Origin: Brevibacterium renqingii
Lineage (GTDB): Bacteria > Actinomycetota > Actinomycetes > Actinomycetales > Brevibacteriaceae
Length of the DNA: 64,000 nucleotides
Assembly: GCF_017808105.1 (NCBI RefSeq)
Contig: NZ_JADBHF010000004.1
Coordinates: forward strand, 1 to 64,000
Direction: 5' to 3'
Both the position numbers and the translations under genes were made by a program. Every line of letters begins with the position of its first letter. The first letter of the stretch is position 1. The notes below the pieces were generated by a model that was given only the letters and a program-made list of their open reading frames with translations, made no database searches and was not told the origin of the DNA. Positions 17,112 to 27,194 of the stretch are shown in pieces.

Positions 17112-20100
17112 ATGAGAACTCTGGGACTCGTCCATCGCGTAGAGGCGAACGGAGAAGTGACGAGCGCCCGGATCGAAGCCGATTCGGCTCAGCCGGTGCT
17201 CGAGGTATTCCGGGCCCTGTTCGGCTGCGCTCTGCTGCCCAGAGACCTCCTCGAGGGCAATCGGCTCGGTGACGGCAGCCTCGAGACCATCACGTGGGGC
17301 AGCTGGCAGAGCCTCAACCCGATCACCATCATCGGGGCACACACCCTGCGGACCACGTCATCCGGGGCCGAGGCCGAACTGGCATCCGTGAGCGTCCTGG
17401 CCGGACCGGACTCGGGATTCGCCCTCACCGTCGACCCACGAAGGGCGCGGCTGAGCCGGCTTCCCCACGATTCCTCCCTGACCATCATCGACCCCTGCCT
17501 GTCCCGACAGCCGATTCCCCTGGAGATCGATGCCGCAGGTGAACAGGAAACCGTCTGCCGAGGCGCGACGATCCTCGCCCCGAGCCCGGGTGCCGCTCTG
17601 ACCCCGGGAACGCAGTCCTCAGCGAACGCGCCCGGAGAACTGCCGCAGTTCCGTTCCCCGCCGCCGCACCGCAGAGAGGACACACATATCGTTCCGAAGA
17701 CGATCGACGATCCCCGGCCGGCCCGTCCTCCGCAGTGGTGGACCTTCCTCATCCCCATCGGCATCGGGGTGGTGCTGGCAGTCGTCACGGGGATGTGGTG
17801 GTTCCTGCTCTTCAGCATCTCGGCCCCGCTCTCCGGGTACATCGCCTACCTCGTGGAGAAGAAGCGCTTCACCCGCGACTCCGCCCGTTGCCGACGCGAC
17901 CGCAGCGCTGCTCTGGCCGAAGCTCGCACGCGACTGTGCGAACTCGAAGCGACACACCGTCGCGCTGCCTTCACCGCTCCGGGTCTGTGTCTCGGTTTCG
18001 GAGCGTTCCTCAGCGACCTGACGATCGATGAGCAGCTGCAGGAGGGAATCGATCATGTCGCAGGACGGGTGGTGCTGGATTCGATGCCGATCCGAATCGA
18101 CCCGATGAGCACCGCGGTGACCGTCAGAGGTGACGTCGAACAGCTGCGCACCATGGCCTTCTCCTGGCTGTCCGACCGGCGCTTCGCCTGGCGACCGTGC
18201 CCGGAGCTGACTCTGCTGCCGGAGCTGGCCGGCACGGAATTCGCCGGCGCACATGCCACAGCACCCGGCCTCTCCCTGCCACGCCACGGGCCGACGGCCG
18301 AGGAACTCATCGATGTGCGGCTCGATGAGACCGCACACCCGGCGGCCCTGTCTCTCTCCGGCCCCCACACCGATTCCTCGCTCTCGATGACCCTGGGGAG
18401 CTTGGCCCAGGCACTCACGACAGCATCGACAGCGCCCCGTGGTCCCGTCCCCGGCCGACCGCTGATCGCCTCACTCATGCCGGCTGCCCGATTCGTCACC
18501 CTGCACCGGAACCGCCAGACGCGCGGTGAACTTCGGCCCTGGCCCAGCCACGGTCTCGGCGAGTTCTGTGATGACGCCCCTGACGCCATCATGGAACGGT
18601 GGCGCCACCCGGTACCCGGGCCGGCGATCATCGGCCGCGGAGCGCACGGCGCAGTCGGCATCGACCTGTTCGACGACGGCCCTCACGCCCTCGTCGCCGG
18701 AACCACGGGCAGCGGAAAATCACTGCTCCTGCAGACCTGGCTGCTGGCGATGGCTCTGGCACACCCGCCCCGGCAACTGCGCTTCGTGCTCATCGATTTC
18801 AAGGGCGGCGCCACCTTCGCCCCGCTGCAGGATCTGCCGCACACCGACAGCGTGCTCGACGACTTCGATTCCGGGCTCGCCTTCCGCTCCCTCGTCTCAG
18901 TGCGCGCCGAGATCACGCACCGGGAACGGCTGCTGGCCGACCGCGGATGCGCCGATGTCCTCGATCTCGACGACCCGCCGCCGCGCCTCGTCGTCGTCAT
19001 CGACGAATTCCATGCGCTCATGGCCGCTCATCCACGAGCCGCTGACTTGCTCGAACACCTCACCGCGCTGGGACGGTCGCTGGGTGTGCACCTCATCCTC
19101 GCCACGCAGCGGCCCATGGGCGTCGTCACCGGGCAGATGAAGGCCAATATCAATATCCGCGTCTGCCTCCGGGTACGCGACGAAACCGATTCTTTCGACG
19201 TCATCGGCAGCGAGGCCGGGGCCCTGTTGCCGGCGGACAAGCCGGGCGCCGCGTGCCTGGACACCGGCACGGCCGTGTCCCGATTCCGCGTCGCCGTGCC
19301 CTTCGGCACCGACTCCCGCGCCGAGGCGGCTCTCCGCCCTCGTCTGCGGCCGTGGACTCGAGGTCCGGTTCCGTCCCTGGCCAGCGGGCTCAGAGGTGTC
19401 AGCGTCGACAATATCGCTGCCGCGGCCGCGGCGATGCCGGAACAGGCACCGCCGCGGCAGGTGGTGCTCCCACCGCTCCCCTCACCGGAGGAGATATACA
19501 CCGGCACGGAAGCGGACGAGGTGCTCACCACCGAGTCGCTGGCCGGCAGATCGTCCGGCGCCGACAGTGCCTCCGGAGACGAACCCCCGGTGGTGACCGG
19601 CATCATCGACATGCCGAAGGAGCAGGACCAGCAGATATGGGTCTATGAACCCGACGTCGACGGTTCGACGGTACTGACCTCGGCCGACCCGGCGGTCACG
19701 GATTCCGTGCTCGTGCGGATGGCTCGCGCCGCTGCACCGAGGCGACGCATCTTCGCGCTGGGCAGGATCGCCTCGGCTCTCGCTTGGGCCGAGGTCACCT
19801 GCGGAATGGATACGGGATGGCGGATGCAGGTCGTCCTGGACCATCTCGCCTCCAACCCTAACGGGGCGGACCGGCCGCCGAGCCTGCTGGTGTGCGGCAA
19901 TTGGGCCGAACTCGTCGATTCGCTCGATCATCATTGGGCCGATCGTCTGGAACGTCTGCTCAGCCACGGGACGAACTACGGACTCGTATTCCTCCTCGCC
20001 GGCTGCCGGAACGCAGTGAGCAGGAGTTCACGGTTCTCCACCCAGATCATCTTCCCGCCTGCGGCAGGAGAGGACGGCCTCAGCGTCGGTCTCAGCCGAC

Positions 20101-20936
20101 AGCGCTTCGCCGGCCGCTGGCCGGAGTTCCGCGCTGTGCTCCGCGGCCCGCGAGTGTCCTCGGCGGGAGGTGACGGAGCCGATGTCCAACTGCTGCCGCA
20201 GGACAGAAGGGCGGCGGAATCAGCTGGTTCCGCCGGTTCTGGCGGCCCTTTCGACTTTGCGGGTTGTGAGGGTTCCGCGCAGATTCGGTCCGGCTTCGCA
20301 CCGCGCTGGTATGGTCTCGAACGTCTCCCGGAGCCTGGAGTCGCGGACCTGATCACAGAGACGGATGAACCGCCCCGAGAGCTTCTCTTTCCCCTCGGCA
20401 CCGATCAGGAGCATCTCATCCCCATCGGCGTCGACGCCTTCGGCGAGATCGTGCTCTGGAATCCTGTGCGTGACGGTTCTGTGCTCACGGTCCGGGGCTC
20501 CTCGCAGAGCGGGAAGAGCGAGTTCGCTGCGCTGATGCAGACCCTGGCGAACCCCGCGGTCTCGACCCATGACGACGCCCACAGGGAGACCGAACCGACC
20601 GACTGGGACCTGCTCGACGGTGACCTCCACGTGCTCACCATGCCGACGCGCTTCACGCCCGGCTACGGCTCTCAGCTGTCGAAGGCACAGGGGCTCGGAC
20701 CCCTGCTGGTGCTCGGTGCGCACAGCCGCCACGACCTCAACGGTCTCGGCCTCATCAGACAGGCACCGCTCGACGGTCGGCCGGGCACGGGGTGGTTCGT
20801 CACCGAGGATCGTGCTCGGGCTGTCCGGACCTTCACCGCCGATGAAGCCGCAGCTCTGCTGCGCAAACGCTCAGCGACGAGCACCGGAAGCCACGATCAG
20901 GCGGCGTCGGAAGGAGGCCCTGTGAGAGTCTCGTAA
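17112..20936 (+). CDS. FtsK/SpoIIIE-type ATPase, EccC-like (stand-alone)
   Basis: A 1274-residue membrane ATPase with the layout of EccC/EssC motors of type VII secretion. Residues 1-190 form an N-terminal domain, and two membrane helices (about 210-246) follow. An FtsK-type ATPase comes next, with Walker A GTTGSGKS (about 531-538) and Walker B RLVVVIDEFHAL (about 625-636), and LILATQRPMG after it. A degenerate middle domain follows, then a last domain with Walker A GSSQSGKS near residue 1128. No WXG100, EccB, EccD or mycosin gene occurs in the window. ATG at 17112 is chosen because the frame before it lacks family character. It follows the tad genes after 151 bp and overlaps the convergent acetyltransferase gene by 40 bp. 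The substrate is unknown. Confidence 0.85.
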   Translation: MRTLGLVHRVEANGEVTSARIEADSAQPVLEVFRALFGCALLPRDLLEGNRLGDGSLETITWGSWQSLNPITIIGAHTLRTTSSGAEAELASVSVLAGPDSGFALTVDPRRARLSRLPHDSSLTIIDPCLSRQPIPLEIDAAGEQETVCRGATILAPSPGAALTPGTQSSANAPGELPQFRSPPPHRREDTHIVPKTIDDPRPARPPQWWTFLIPIGIGVVLAVVTGMWWFLLFSISAPLSGYIAYLVEKKRFTRDSARCRRDRSAALAEARTRLCELEATHRRAAFTAPGLCLGFGAFLSDLTIDEQLQEGIDHVAGRVVLDSMPIRIDPMSTAVTVRGDVEQLRTMAFSWLSDRRFAWRPCPELTLLPELAGTEFAGAHATAPGLSLPRHGPTAEELIDVRLDETAHPAALSLSGPHTDSSLSMTLGSLAQALTTASTAPRGPVPGRPLIASLMPAARFVTLHRNRQTRGELRPWPSHGLGEFCDDAPDAIMERWRHPVPGPAIIGRGAHGAVGIDLFDDGPHALVAGTTGSGKSLLLQTWLLAMALAHPPRQLRFVLIDFKGGATFAPLQDLPHTDSVLDDFDSGLAFRSLVSVRAEITHRERLLADRGCADVLDLDDPPPRLVVVIDEFHALMAAHPRAADLLEHLTALGRSLGVHLILATQRPMGVVTGQMKANINIRVCLRVRDETDSFDVIGSEAGALLPADKPGAACLDTGTAVSRFRVAVPFGTDSRAEAALRPRLRPWTRGPVPSLASGLRGVSVDNIAAAAAAMPEQAPPRQVVLPPLPSPEEIYTGTEADEVLTTESLAGRSSGADSASGDEPPVVTGIIDMPKEQDQQIWVYEPDVDGSTVLTSADPAVTDSVLVRMARAAAPRRRIFALGRIASALAWAEVTCGMDTGWRMQVVLDHLASNPNGADRPPSLLVCGNWAELVDSLDHHWADRLERLLSHGTNYGLVFLLAGCRNAVSRSSRFSTQIIFPPAAGEDGLSVGLSRQRFAGRWPEFRAVLRGPRVSSAGGDGADVQLLPQDRRAAESAGSAGSGGPFDFAGCEGSAQIRSGFAPRWYGLERLPEPGVADLITETDEPPRELLFPLGTDQEHLIPIGVDAFGEIVLWNPVRDGSVLTVRGSSQSGKSEFAALMQTLANPAVSTHDDAHRETEPTDWDLLDGDLHVLTMPTRFTPGYGSQLSKAQGLGPLLVLGAHSRHDLNGLGLIRQAPLDGRPGTGWFVTEDRARAVRTFTADEAAALLRKRSATSTGSHDQAASEGGPVRVS

Positions 20937-21973
20937 CGATACAGCTCGGCCGCCGCGCCCGATTCGAGCAGACGGTCGGCGAGCGCCGAGATCACCGGCA
21001 TCCCGCTCGTGACTTCGATGACGACATCGGCGTCGACGGACAGGCGGGCCAGCAGCAGTTCGGCATCGGCGACGGCTGCGGCGAAGGCCTCATCGGCTGC
21101 GTCAGCGGCATCCTCGCGGGTCTCGAACATCGATCCGAGGATGAGCTCGGTCGGAGCCTCCTCATCGACCTGATCGACGACAGCAGACCCGGCCTGACCG
21201 CCCGGCTGTCCGGCACCCGACGGGTCTCCCGACTGCCCGGCACTGGTGCCGGGCTCACCGGCGGCCGGCAGGGTTCCGGCCGTCTCGTCGGCCTCGCGCG
21301 CATAGGACACGGCGAAGGCGCTGAGCCCGCCCGCCTCGGCGGTTCCGGCCGCACCGTTCAGCAGCGCCGCACCATGGGCCCCGGCCGCCTCGGACAGGAA
21401 GGCGTTATTCACCTGCCCGATCGTCAGCGGGCCCACGGCATCGTCACGGTTGACGGCGGTGTACCAGGCCTGGAAGGCCTTCGTCAGCTTCACCGATCCG
21501 GTGGCGATGATCTCGAGATCCTCGGCCCGGCCCCCTCCGGCCGGCGGCAAGGCCCCGGCGGGGACCTTGATCACCCGCGTCGTCGTCAGCGGAGTGAATC
21601 CGAGCGCCTGCGCGAAGGCCTCCCCCGAGCTGCCGGCCTGAACTCGGGCACGCAGGTCGAGACCTTCGAGCCCGGTGCCTCGAGTCTCCGCGCACACGGC
21701 GTCGAAGAGCTCTCGCCCCTGCCCGTGCCCCCGCTCCTCGGCGGCGACCTCGACGTGCACCCAGGCCCGATGGGGGTGCAGCGGGGATTCGGCGATCGCG
21801 GCAGCGCCGACGGGAACGTCGGGGACCACCTCGGCGATGACGGAGCGGATCAGCGGAGAATCCGAGGACGGACGGAAGAGGGATCTGGCCATATGACCGG
21901 CCGGAGTGTCCGCATCGGCGAACACCTCGTTCAGGCGCAGATCGTCACCGTCGCTCAGCTCTCGAATGGGCAT
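20897..21973 (-). CDS. GNAT-family N-acetyltransferase
   Basis: 358 residues. The acetyl-CoA binding motif is seen in VEVAAEERGHGQGRELFDAV (about residues 74-93). The rest resembles a second, degenerate GNAT half, separated by a Gly/Pro/Ser-rich linker (residues about 238-275). ATG at 21973 has AAGGAG upstream. Its 3' end overlaps the EccC-like gene by 40 bp on the opposite strand. The substrate cannot be told from sequence. Confidence 0.82.
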   Translation of the reverse strand: MPIRELSDGDDLRLNEVFADADTPAGHMARSLFRPSSDSPLIRSVIAEVVPDVPVGAAAIAESPLHPHRAWVHVEVAAEERGHGQGRELFDAVCAETRGTGLEGLDLRARVQAGSSGEAFAQALGFTPLTTTRVIKVPAGALPPAGGGRAEDLEIIATGSVKLTKAFQAWYTAVNRDDAVGPLTIGQVNNAFLSEAAGAHGAALLNGAAGTAEAGGLSAFAVSYAREADETAGTLPAAGEPGTSAGQSGDPSGAGQPGGQAGSAVVDQVDEEAPTELILGSMFETREDAADAADEAFAAAVADAELLLARLSVDADVVIEVTSGMPVISALADRLLESGAAAELYRYETLTGPPSDAA

Positions 21974-22004
21974 GTGCTCGCTCCTTGGGCGGTGGGGAAC
22001 TTGA

Positions 22005-22017
22005 TAATCTTGGCGTC
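22005..22017 (+). promoter_or_regulatory. Leaderless-type promoter of punA
   Basis: TAATCT (22005-22010) lies 7 nt before the punA ATG, with no ribosome site between, so the transcript probably starts at or near the ATG. The same bases read on the other strand give TTATCA in front of the divergent acetyltransferase gene. Confidence 0.5.
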
Positions 22018-22827
22018 ATGACTGACTTAAGCGATCCTACCGCCGCCGCCCGCGCCGCGGCCACGACCATCAACTCCGCGGCGGGCATCGACTCCCACGA
22101 CATCGCGCTCGTCCTCGGCTCCGGATGGGGCGGAGCCGCCGACCTCCTCGGCGAGACGATCAGCGAAGTGCCGGCGGCCGAGGTTCCCGGCTTCCACGCC
22201 CCGGCCGTCGAGGGCCACGGCGCCACCCTGCGCACCGTGCGCATCGCGGCCAGCGGCAAGCACGCGCTCGTGCTGGGATCGCGCACCCACTACTACGAGG
22301 GCAAAGGAGTGCGCGCCGTTGCCCACGGTGTGCGCACCGCGGCCGCGGCCGGCTGCTCGTCCCTCGTGCTCACCAACGGCTGCGGCGGACTCAACCGCAA
22401 CTGGGCAGCCGGCACACCGGTGCTCATCTCCGATCACATCAACCTCACCGGCACCTCCCCCATCGAAGGTGCGAATTTCGTCGACCTCACCGACCTCTAC
22501 TCCCCGCGCATGCGCGCCATCGCCAAGGACATCGATCCGACGCTCGACGAAGGCGTCTATGCGCAGTTCCGCGGCCCCCACTACGAAACCCCCGCCGAAG
22601 TGCGCATGGCCGGGATCCTCGGCGCCGACCTCGTCGGGATGTCCACCACGCTCGAGGCCATCGCCGCACGTCAGGCCGGCCTCGAGCTCATGGGCATCTC
22701 TCTGGTGACGAACCTCGCCGCCGGCATCCAGGAGACTCCGCTCTCCCACGCCGAGGTCATCGAGGCCGGAGTCGCCGCAGCTCCGCGCATCTCGCAGCTG
22801 CTGGCCGACATCGTCGCGAAGCTCTGA
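22018..22827 (+). CDS. punA: Purine-nucleoside phosphorylase (trimeric type)
   Basis: Splits purine (deoxy)nucleosides with phosphate into base and (deoxy)ribose 1-phosphate. 269 residues, the length of the trimeric PNP family. Signatures are LGSGWGG (phosphate loop), SRTHYYEGKG, FRGPHYETPAEVRM and GMSTTLEAIAAR, with TNLAAGIQETPLSHAEV at the C-terminus. ATG at 22018 fits the family N-terminus. The phosphomutase gene follows after 11 bp and would convert its sugar phosphate. Confidence 0.94.
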   Translation: MTDLSDPTAAARAAATTINSAAGIDSHDIALVLGSGWGGAADLLGETISEVPAAEVPGFHAPAVEGHGATLRTVRIAASGKHALVLGSRTHYYEGKGVRAVAHGVRTAAAAGCSSLVLTNGCGGLNRNWAAGTPVLISDHINLTGTSPIEGANFVDLTDLYSPRMRAIAKDIDPTLDEGVYAQFRGPHYETPAEVRMAGILGADLVGMSTTLEAIAARQAGLELMGISLVTNLAAGIQETPLSHAEVIEAGVAAAPRISQLLADIVAKL

Positions 22828-22838
22828 GGAAGGACGCC

Positions 22839-24680
22839 ATGACCCGCGTAGCAGATCGCTTCACCACCGGATTCGACGCCGAGGTGGTCCGTGCCTGGAT
22901 CGCCGATGACCCGGATCAGCAGACAGCGACGACCTTGGAGCGCATCCTCGCCGAGGCCGAGGCCGGAGACACCGCGGCGATCGCCGATCTCGAGGATCGG
23001 TTCGCAGGCCCCTTGGCCTTCGGCACGGCCGGTCTGCGCGGGGAGATCGCCGCAGGGCCGAACCGGATGAACCGGGCCGTGGTGATCCGTGCCGCCGCCG
23101 GCCTCTCCCGCTTCCTCGCCGACACCGTGGGTGAGGGCTTCCGCGTCGTCATCGGCTGCGACGCCCGCTACAAGTCCGCGGAGTTCGCCGCCGACACCGC
23201 CGCCGTCTTCACCGCCGCCGGGGGCACGGCCATCCAGCTGCCCGAACAGCTGCCCACCCCGCTGCTCGCCTTCGCCCTGTCCCACCTCGGCGCCGACGCC
23301 GGGGTCATGGTCACGGCCAGTCACAATCCGCCTGCCGACAACGGCTACAAGGTCTACCTGGGCGGGCGTCCGCTGTCGGCCATCGAATCCGACCAGGCGG
23401 CCGCCGAGGCGGGAGCGGGCGCACAGATCGTCAGTCCGGCCGATGCCCTCATCGCAGAGAGGATCGCGGCCGTCGAATCGGTCGCGTCCGTCCCCCGGGC
23501 CGAGTCCGGTTGGGAGCACCTCGACGAGTCGATCGTCGAGACCTACCTGGACCGGATCGATGCTCTGGGGGTGCGGGCAGAGTCCGAGCTGTCGATCGTG
23601 CTCACCTCACTCCACGGCGTCGGTGCCACGGTCGCCGAGGCGGCCCTGGCCCGCACGGGCTTCGACACGGTCCACCCGGTCGCCTCACAGCAGGCCCCGG
23701 ACCCGGACTTCCCGACCGTGACCTTCCCGAACCCGGAGGAGGCCGGGGCTCTCGACGAGTCCTACGAGCTGGCCCGCGAGGTCGGTGCCGAACTCGTCAT
23801 CGCCAACGACCCCGATGCCGACCGCTTCTCCGCAGCCATCCCGGACGCCTCGACGGCGGCCGGATACCGACAGCTGTCCGGCGACGAGGTGGGGCTCCTC
23901 CTCGGCGAGGACGCCGCGACCCGCCTGGCCGCCGGCACGCATCATGCGGCGCAGGACTCGAGTGCGGGCTCGGCTGCACCGGTGTTCGCGAATTCGATCG
24001 TGTCCTCCCGCGCGTTGGCCGCCGCCGCAGCCAGCCACGGTTTCGCGGCGGTGAACACGCTCACCGGCTTCAAGTGGATCTCCCGCGTCGCCGGACTCGT
24101 CTACGGCTACGAGGAGGCGCTCGGCTACTGCGTCGACCCGGAAGCAGTACGCGACAAGGACGGAATCTCCGCTGCTGTGACCTTCGCGGCCCTGGCTTCG
24201 AGGCTCAAGGCGCAGGGGTCGAGCATCGAGGCCGAGCTCGATCGGATCCGGAAGCGCGACGGCTTCTTCGCCACCGCCCCGCTCAGCTTCCGCCTCGACG
24301 ACGTCTCGCTCATCGCCGCGGCCATGGCCAAGCTGCGGGAGAATCCGCCGACCGCACTGGCCGGCTCCCCCGTCGCCGAGGTCCACGACCTCTCGGCCGG
24401 ATACCAGGGGCTGCCTCCCACCGACGGGGTCCTGCTGCTCTCGGAGTCGGGATCCAGGGTCATCGTCCGTCCCTCCGGCACGGAGCCGAAGCTCAAGTGC
24501 TACCTCGAGGTCGTCGCCGAGCCCTCCGAACTGGACGCGGCAGCAGAGGCCGACGCTCGGGCCGCGGCCAGCGCAGGCGTGCGACTGCCGAGGACCTCGG
24601 CGAGTGCCTCCCTCCAACCCGCACTGCGCGAACGTCTCACCTCGATCACCACCGGGCTCAAGGAATTCTTCGGGCTGTGA
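22839..24680 (+). CDS. Phosphohexomutase / phosphopentomutase (PGM/PMM family)
   Basis: An alpha-D-phosphohexomutase superfamily enzyme of 613 residues. It has the phosphoserine loop TASHNP, the metal-binding loop DPDADR, the sugar-binding EEALGY region and the phosphate-binding PSGTEPK. GAGGAAGGA precedes the ATG at 22839. The pairing with punA matches the actinobacterial deoD-pmmB arrangement. Together with deoC/deoA nearby, this suggests it isomerises (deoxy)ribose 1-phosphate to 5-phosphate, but the sequence alone does not exclude glucose or mannose phosphates. Confidence 0.92.
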   Translation: MTRVADRFTTGFDAEVVRAWIADDPDQQTATTLERILAEAEAGDTAAIADLEDRFAGPLAFGTAGLRGEIAAGPNRMNRAVVIRAAAGLSRFLADTVGEGFRVVIGCDARYKSAEFAADTAAVFTAAGGTAIQLPEQLPTPLLAFALSHLGADAGVMVTASHNPPADNGYKVYLGGRPLSAIESDQAAAEAGAGAQIVSPADALIAERIAAVESVASVPRAESGWEHLDESIVETYLDRIDALGVRAESELSIVLTSLHGVGATVAEAALARTGFDTVHPVASQQAPDPDFPTVTFPNPEEAGALDESYELAREVGAELVIANDPDADRFSAAIPDASTAAGYRQLSGDEVGLLLGEDAATRLAAGTHHAAQDSSAGSAAPVFANSIVSSRALAAAAASHGFAAVNTLTGFKWISRVAGLVYGYEEALGYCVDPEAVRDKDGISAAVTFAALASRLKAQGSSIEAELDRIRKRDGFFATAPLSFRLDDVSLIAAAMAKLRENPPTALAGSPVAEVHDLSAGYQGLPPTDGVLLLSESGSRVIVRPSGTEPKLKCYLEVVAEPSELDAAAEADARAAASAGVRLPRTSASASLQPALRERLTSITTGLKEFFGL

Positions 24681-25108
24681 GTGACGATCAGTTCCCGGTC
24701 GATGACGAGGTCGACTCCGTCCTCGCAGCTCAGCTCGCTGAGCTCGGCGCTCGCACCACGGTCTTCGGCGCCGGACGCCTTGGTGCCGGATGGACGGCGA
24801 AACGACTGAAGACCGAGACCTCTCAGACCCTTCTCGACGTGAGCGGCAGGGACACCGAGAGCCTGACGAGCGAAATCGGCCAGGTCCTCGGCGCCGCAGC
24901 GAGCCGCGCTCAGCAGGAGGACTCCCAGACCGTCTGGCGCGGCATCGTCGGCTCCGGATTCGCCTCGATGAATCCGGCCTATGTCATCATCGTCCTCGAC
25001 AGGCAGGCCGCGACTCTGGGCATCGCAGCGCATGCGAAGGAAGGTCTGATCAGACAGCGCACGGCGCAGAAGGCGGTGAGCAGGGTCCGCGAGACGCTGG
25101 GACTCTGA
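24677..25108 (+). CDS. Hypothetical protein coupled to the phosphomutase gene
   Basis: 143 residues, not recognised. GTG at 24677 overlaps the phosphomutase stop by four bases (GTGA), so it is translated with it. The N-terminal 20 residues are acidic. The middle has TTVFGAGRLGAGWTAKRL, and the C-terminus is a basic helix (KEGLIRQRTAQKAVSRVRETLGL region, positions 25034-25105). No membrane helix or signal peptide is seen. Its place in the nucleoside salvage unit is the only hint of a role. Confidence 0.7.
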   Translation: MSDDQFPVDDEVDSVLAAQLAELGARTTVFGAGRLGAGWTAKRLKTETSQTLLDVSGRDTESLTSEIGQVLGAAASRAQQEDSQTVWRGIVGSGFASMNPAYVIIVLDRQAATLGIAAHAKEGLIRQRTAQKAVSRVRETLGL

Positions 25109-25138
25109 CGGACCCCGCGGAAGCGCAGGTGCGGAAGC

Positions 25139-25792
25139 TCAGTCGCCCAGCGCCTCGAGGATCCCCTTCGAGCCGGACAGGCCCAGGCGTGAGGCGCCGG
25201 CGGCGATCATCTCTTCGGTCGCCTCGACGGTGCGGATTCCCCCGGAGGCTTTGACGCCGAGGCGATCGCAGACCGTCTCCCGCATGAGAGCGACGGCATG
25301 GGCGCTGGCTCCGCCGGCCGGGTGGAATCCTGTTGAGGTCTTGACGAAACCGGCGCCGGCGGCCTCGGCGCGACGGCAGACCTCGACGATCTGCTCATCG
25401 GTCAGTGCCGCCGATTCGATGATGACCTTGACCAGAGACGTGCCGCTGGCCTCGACGACACCGCGGATGTCGGCTTCGACGGCATCGAAGTCTCCGGCGA
25501 TGGCCTGGCCGATGTTGATGACCATGTCGACCTCGGCCGCACCGTCGGCCACGGCGCGCTTCGCCTCGGCGGCCTTGATCTCGGGCTTGACCTGCCCGGA
25601 CGGGAACCCGACGACGGTGGCCACGACGAGCTCACCGGGATCGGCGATCGGCAGCATCGACGGGGACACGCAGATCGCGAGCACGCCGAGGTCCTTGGCC
25701 TCGGCGACGAGCGCGGTGACGTCGGCGGGCGTGGATTCGGGTTTGAGCAGGGTGTGGTCGATGATCGCGGCGACATCGGTTCGGCTGGTCAT
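25139..25792 (-). CDS. deoC: Deoxyribose-phosphate aldolase
   Basis: Cleaves 2-deoxyribose 5-phosphate to glyceraldehyde 3-phosphate and acetaldehyde. 217 residues. The Schiff-base lysine lies in [22 protein letters not shown] and the phosphate-binding KASGGIRT follow the family pattern. ATG at 25792. It is the last gene of the minus-strand nucleoside operon and ends 30 bp from the convergent unknown gene. Confidence 0.96.
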   Translation of the reverse strand: MTSRTDVAAIIDHTLLKPESTPADVTALVAEAKDLGVLAICVSPSMLPIADPGELVVATVVGFPSGQVKPEIKAAEAKRAVADGAAEVDMVINIGQAIAGDFDAVEADIRGVVEASGTSLVKVIIESAALTDEQIVEVCRRAEAAGAGFVKTSTGFHPAGGASAHAVALMRETVCDRLGVKASGGIRTVEATEEMIAAGASRLGLSGSKGILEALGD

Positions 25793-25829
25793 GGGTTCCT
25801 CCGAAATGGTTGGTGGGGTGGTCAGGGTC

Positions 25830-27119
25830 TCAGCTGATCTTCTCGAACACGATCGATTCCGGCACCGAGGCGGTGTCCCCGCCGATCTCCACGGCGGTCT
25901 CGAGGGATTCGACGGCGCGGGCGAAGCGTTCGGGGGTCGCTGTGTGCAGGGTCATGAGCGGCTGACCGGCGCTGACGTTCTGACCCGGTTTCGCATGGAG
26001 TTCGATGCCGGCGACATCCTGCACCGGATCCTCCTTCCGGGCCCGGCCTGCGCCGAGGCGCCACGACGCGACTCCGATGCTCAGCGCGTCCAGCTTCGTG
26101 AGCACGCCGGTCTCGGAAGCCGTGACGACCTCGGTGTGCTCGGCGACCGGCAGGGCCGCGGCAGGGTCGCCGTTCTGGGCGCGGATCATGGCGTTCCATC
26201 TGTCCATCGCCCGCCCATCGGTCAGCGCGGCACGCACATCGACATCGGTCCTGCCGGCCAGACGCAGCATCTCCTCGGCAAGCGCCACGGTGAGGTCGAC
26301 GACATCGGCGGGCCCGCCGCCGGCCAGCACCTCGAGAGATTCGCGCACCTCGAGGGCGTTGCCGACCGTCAGGCCCAGTGGTGTGGACATGTCTGTCAGC
26401 AGCGCCGAGGTCCTCACCCCGGCGGACTTGCCGAGGTCGACCATGGTCCGGGCCAGCTGGCCGGCCTTGTCGAGGTCCTTCATGAATGCCCCGGAGCCGA
26501 CCTTGACGTCGAGGACGAGTCCGGAGGTGCCCTCGGCGATCTTCTTCGACATGATCGATGAGGCGATGAGCGGGATGCAGTCGACCGTGGAGGTGATGTC
26601 GCGCAGGGCGTAGAGCTTCTTGTCCGCCGGGGCCAGACCGGTTCCGGCGGCGCAGATGACCGCTCCGATGTCCTCGAGCTGGTCGAGGATCTCGTCATTG
26701 CTCAGTCCCGCCTGCCAGCCGGGAATGGACTCGAGTTTGTCGAGCGTGCCTCCAGTATGGCCGAGGCCGCGACCGGACAGCTGCGGGACGGCGACGTCGA
26801 ACACCGCGACGAGCGGGGCGAGGGGCAGGGTGATCTTGTCCCCGACTCCCCCGGTCGAGTGCTTGTCCGAGGTGGGTCGGGACAGGCTGGAGAAGTCCAT
26901 CCGCTCGCCCGAGGCGATCATCGCCTGCGTCCAGTCGGCGATCTCGGACGGATCCATGTCGTTGATGAAGATCGCCATCGCCAGGGCGGCCATCTGCTCC
27001 TCGGCGACGACGCCGCGGGTGTAGGCGTCGATCACCCAGTCGATCTGCTCCTTGCGCAGAGCCCGGCCGTCGCGTTTGGCGGCGATGACGTCGACTGCGT
27101 CGAATGCCTCTGCTGTCAC
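25830..27119 (-). CDS. deoA: Thymidine phosphorylase
   Basis: Converts thymidine or deoxyuridine plus phosphate to base and deoxyribose 1-phosphate. 429 residues with the family signature [21 protein letters not shown] (first 20 residues diagnostic) and the phosphate site [13 protein letters not shown] at 27119. It lies between cdd and deoC, so deamination, phosphorolysis and aldol cleavage are encoded in order. Confidence 0.96.
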   Translation of the reverse strand: MTAEAFDAVDVIAAKRDGRALRKEQIDWVIDAYTRGVVAEEQMAALAMAIFINDMDPSEIADWTQAMIASGERMDFSSLSRPTSDKHSTGGVGDKITLPLAPLVAVFDVAVPQLSGRGLGHTGGTLDKLESIPGWQAGLSNDEILDQLEDIGAVICAAGTGLAPADKKLYALRDITSTVDCIPLIASSIMSKKIAEGTSGLVLDVKVGSGAFMKDLDKAGQLARTMVDLGKSAGVRTSALLTDMSTPLGLTVGNALEVRESLEVLAGGGPADVVDLTVALAEEMLRLAGRTDVDVRAALTDGRAMDRWNAMIRAQNGDPAAALPVAEHTEVVTASETGVLTKLDALSIGVASWRLGAGRARKEDPVQDVAGIELHAKPGQNVSAGQPLMTLHTATPERFARAVESLETAVEIGGDTASVPESIVFEKIS

Positions 27120-27194
27120 TGTCTCAATCCTCCGTCGATCGTTTGCGGGCGGCCGCCTCGGGGGTATCGCTGATGCGACCGGCCTCGTGGCTCG

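Noticed and set aside
17112..20936. Complete type VII secretion locus
   Set aside because: No WXG100, EccB, EccD, EccE or mycosin gene was found on either side.
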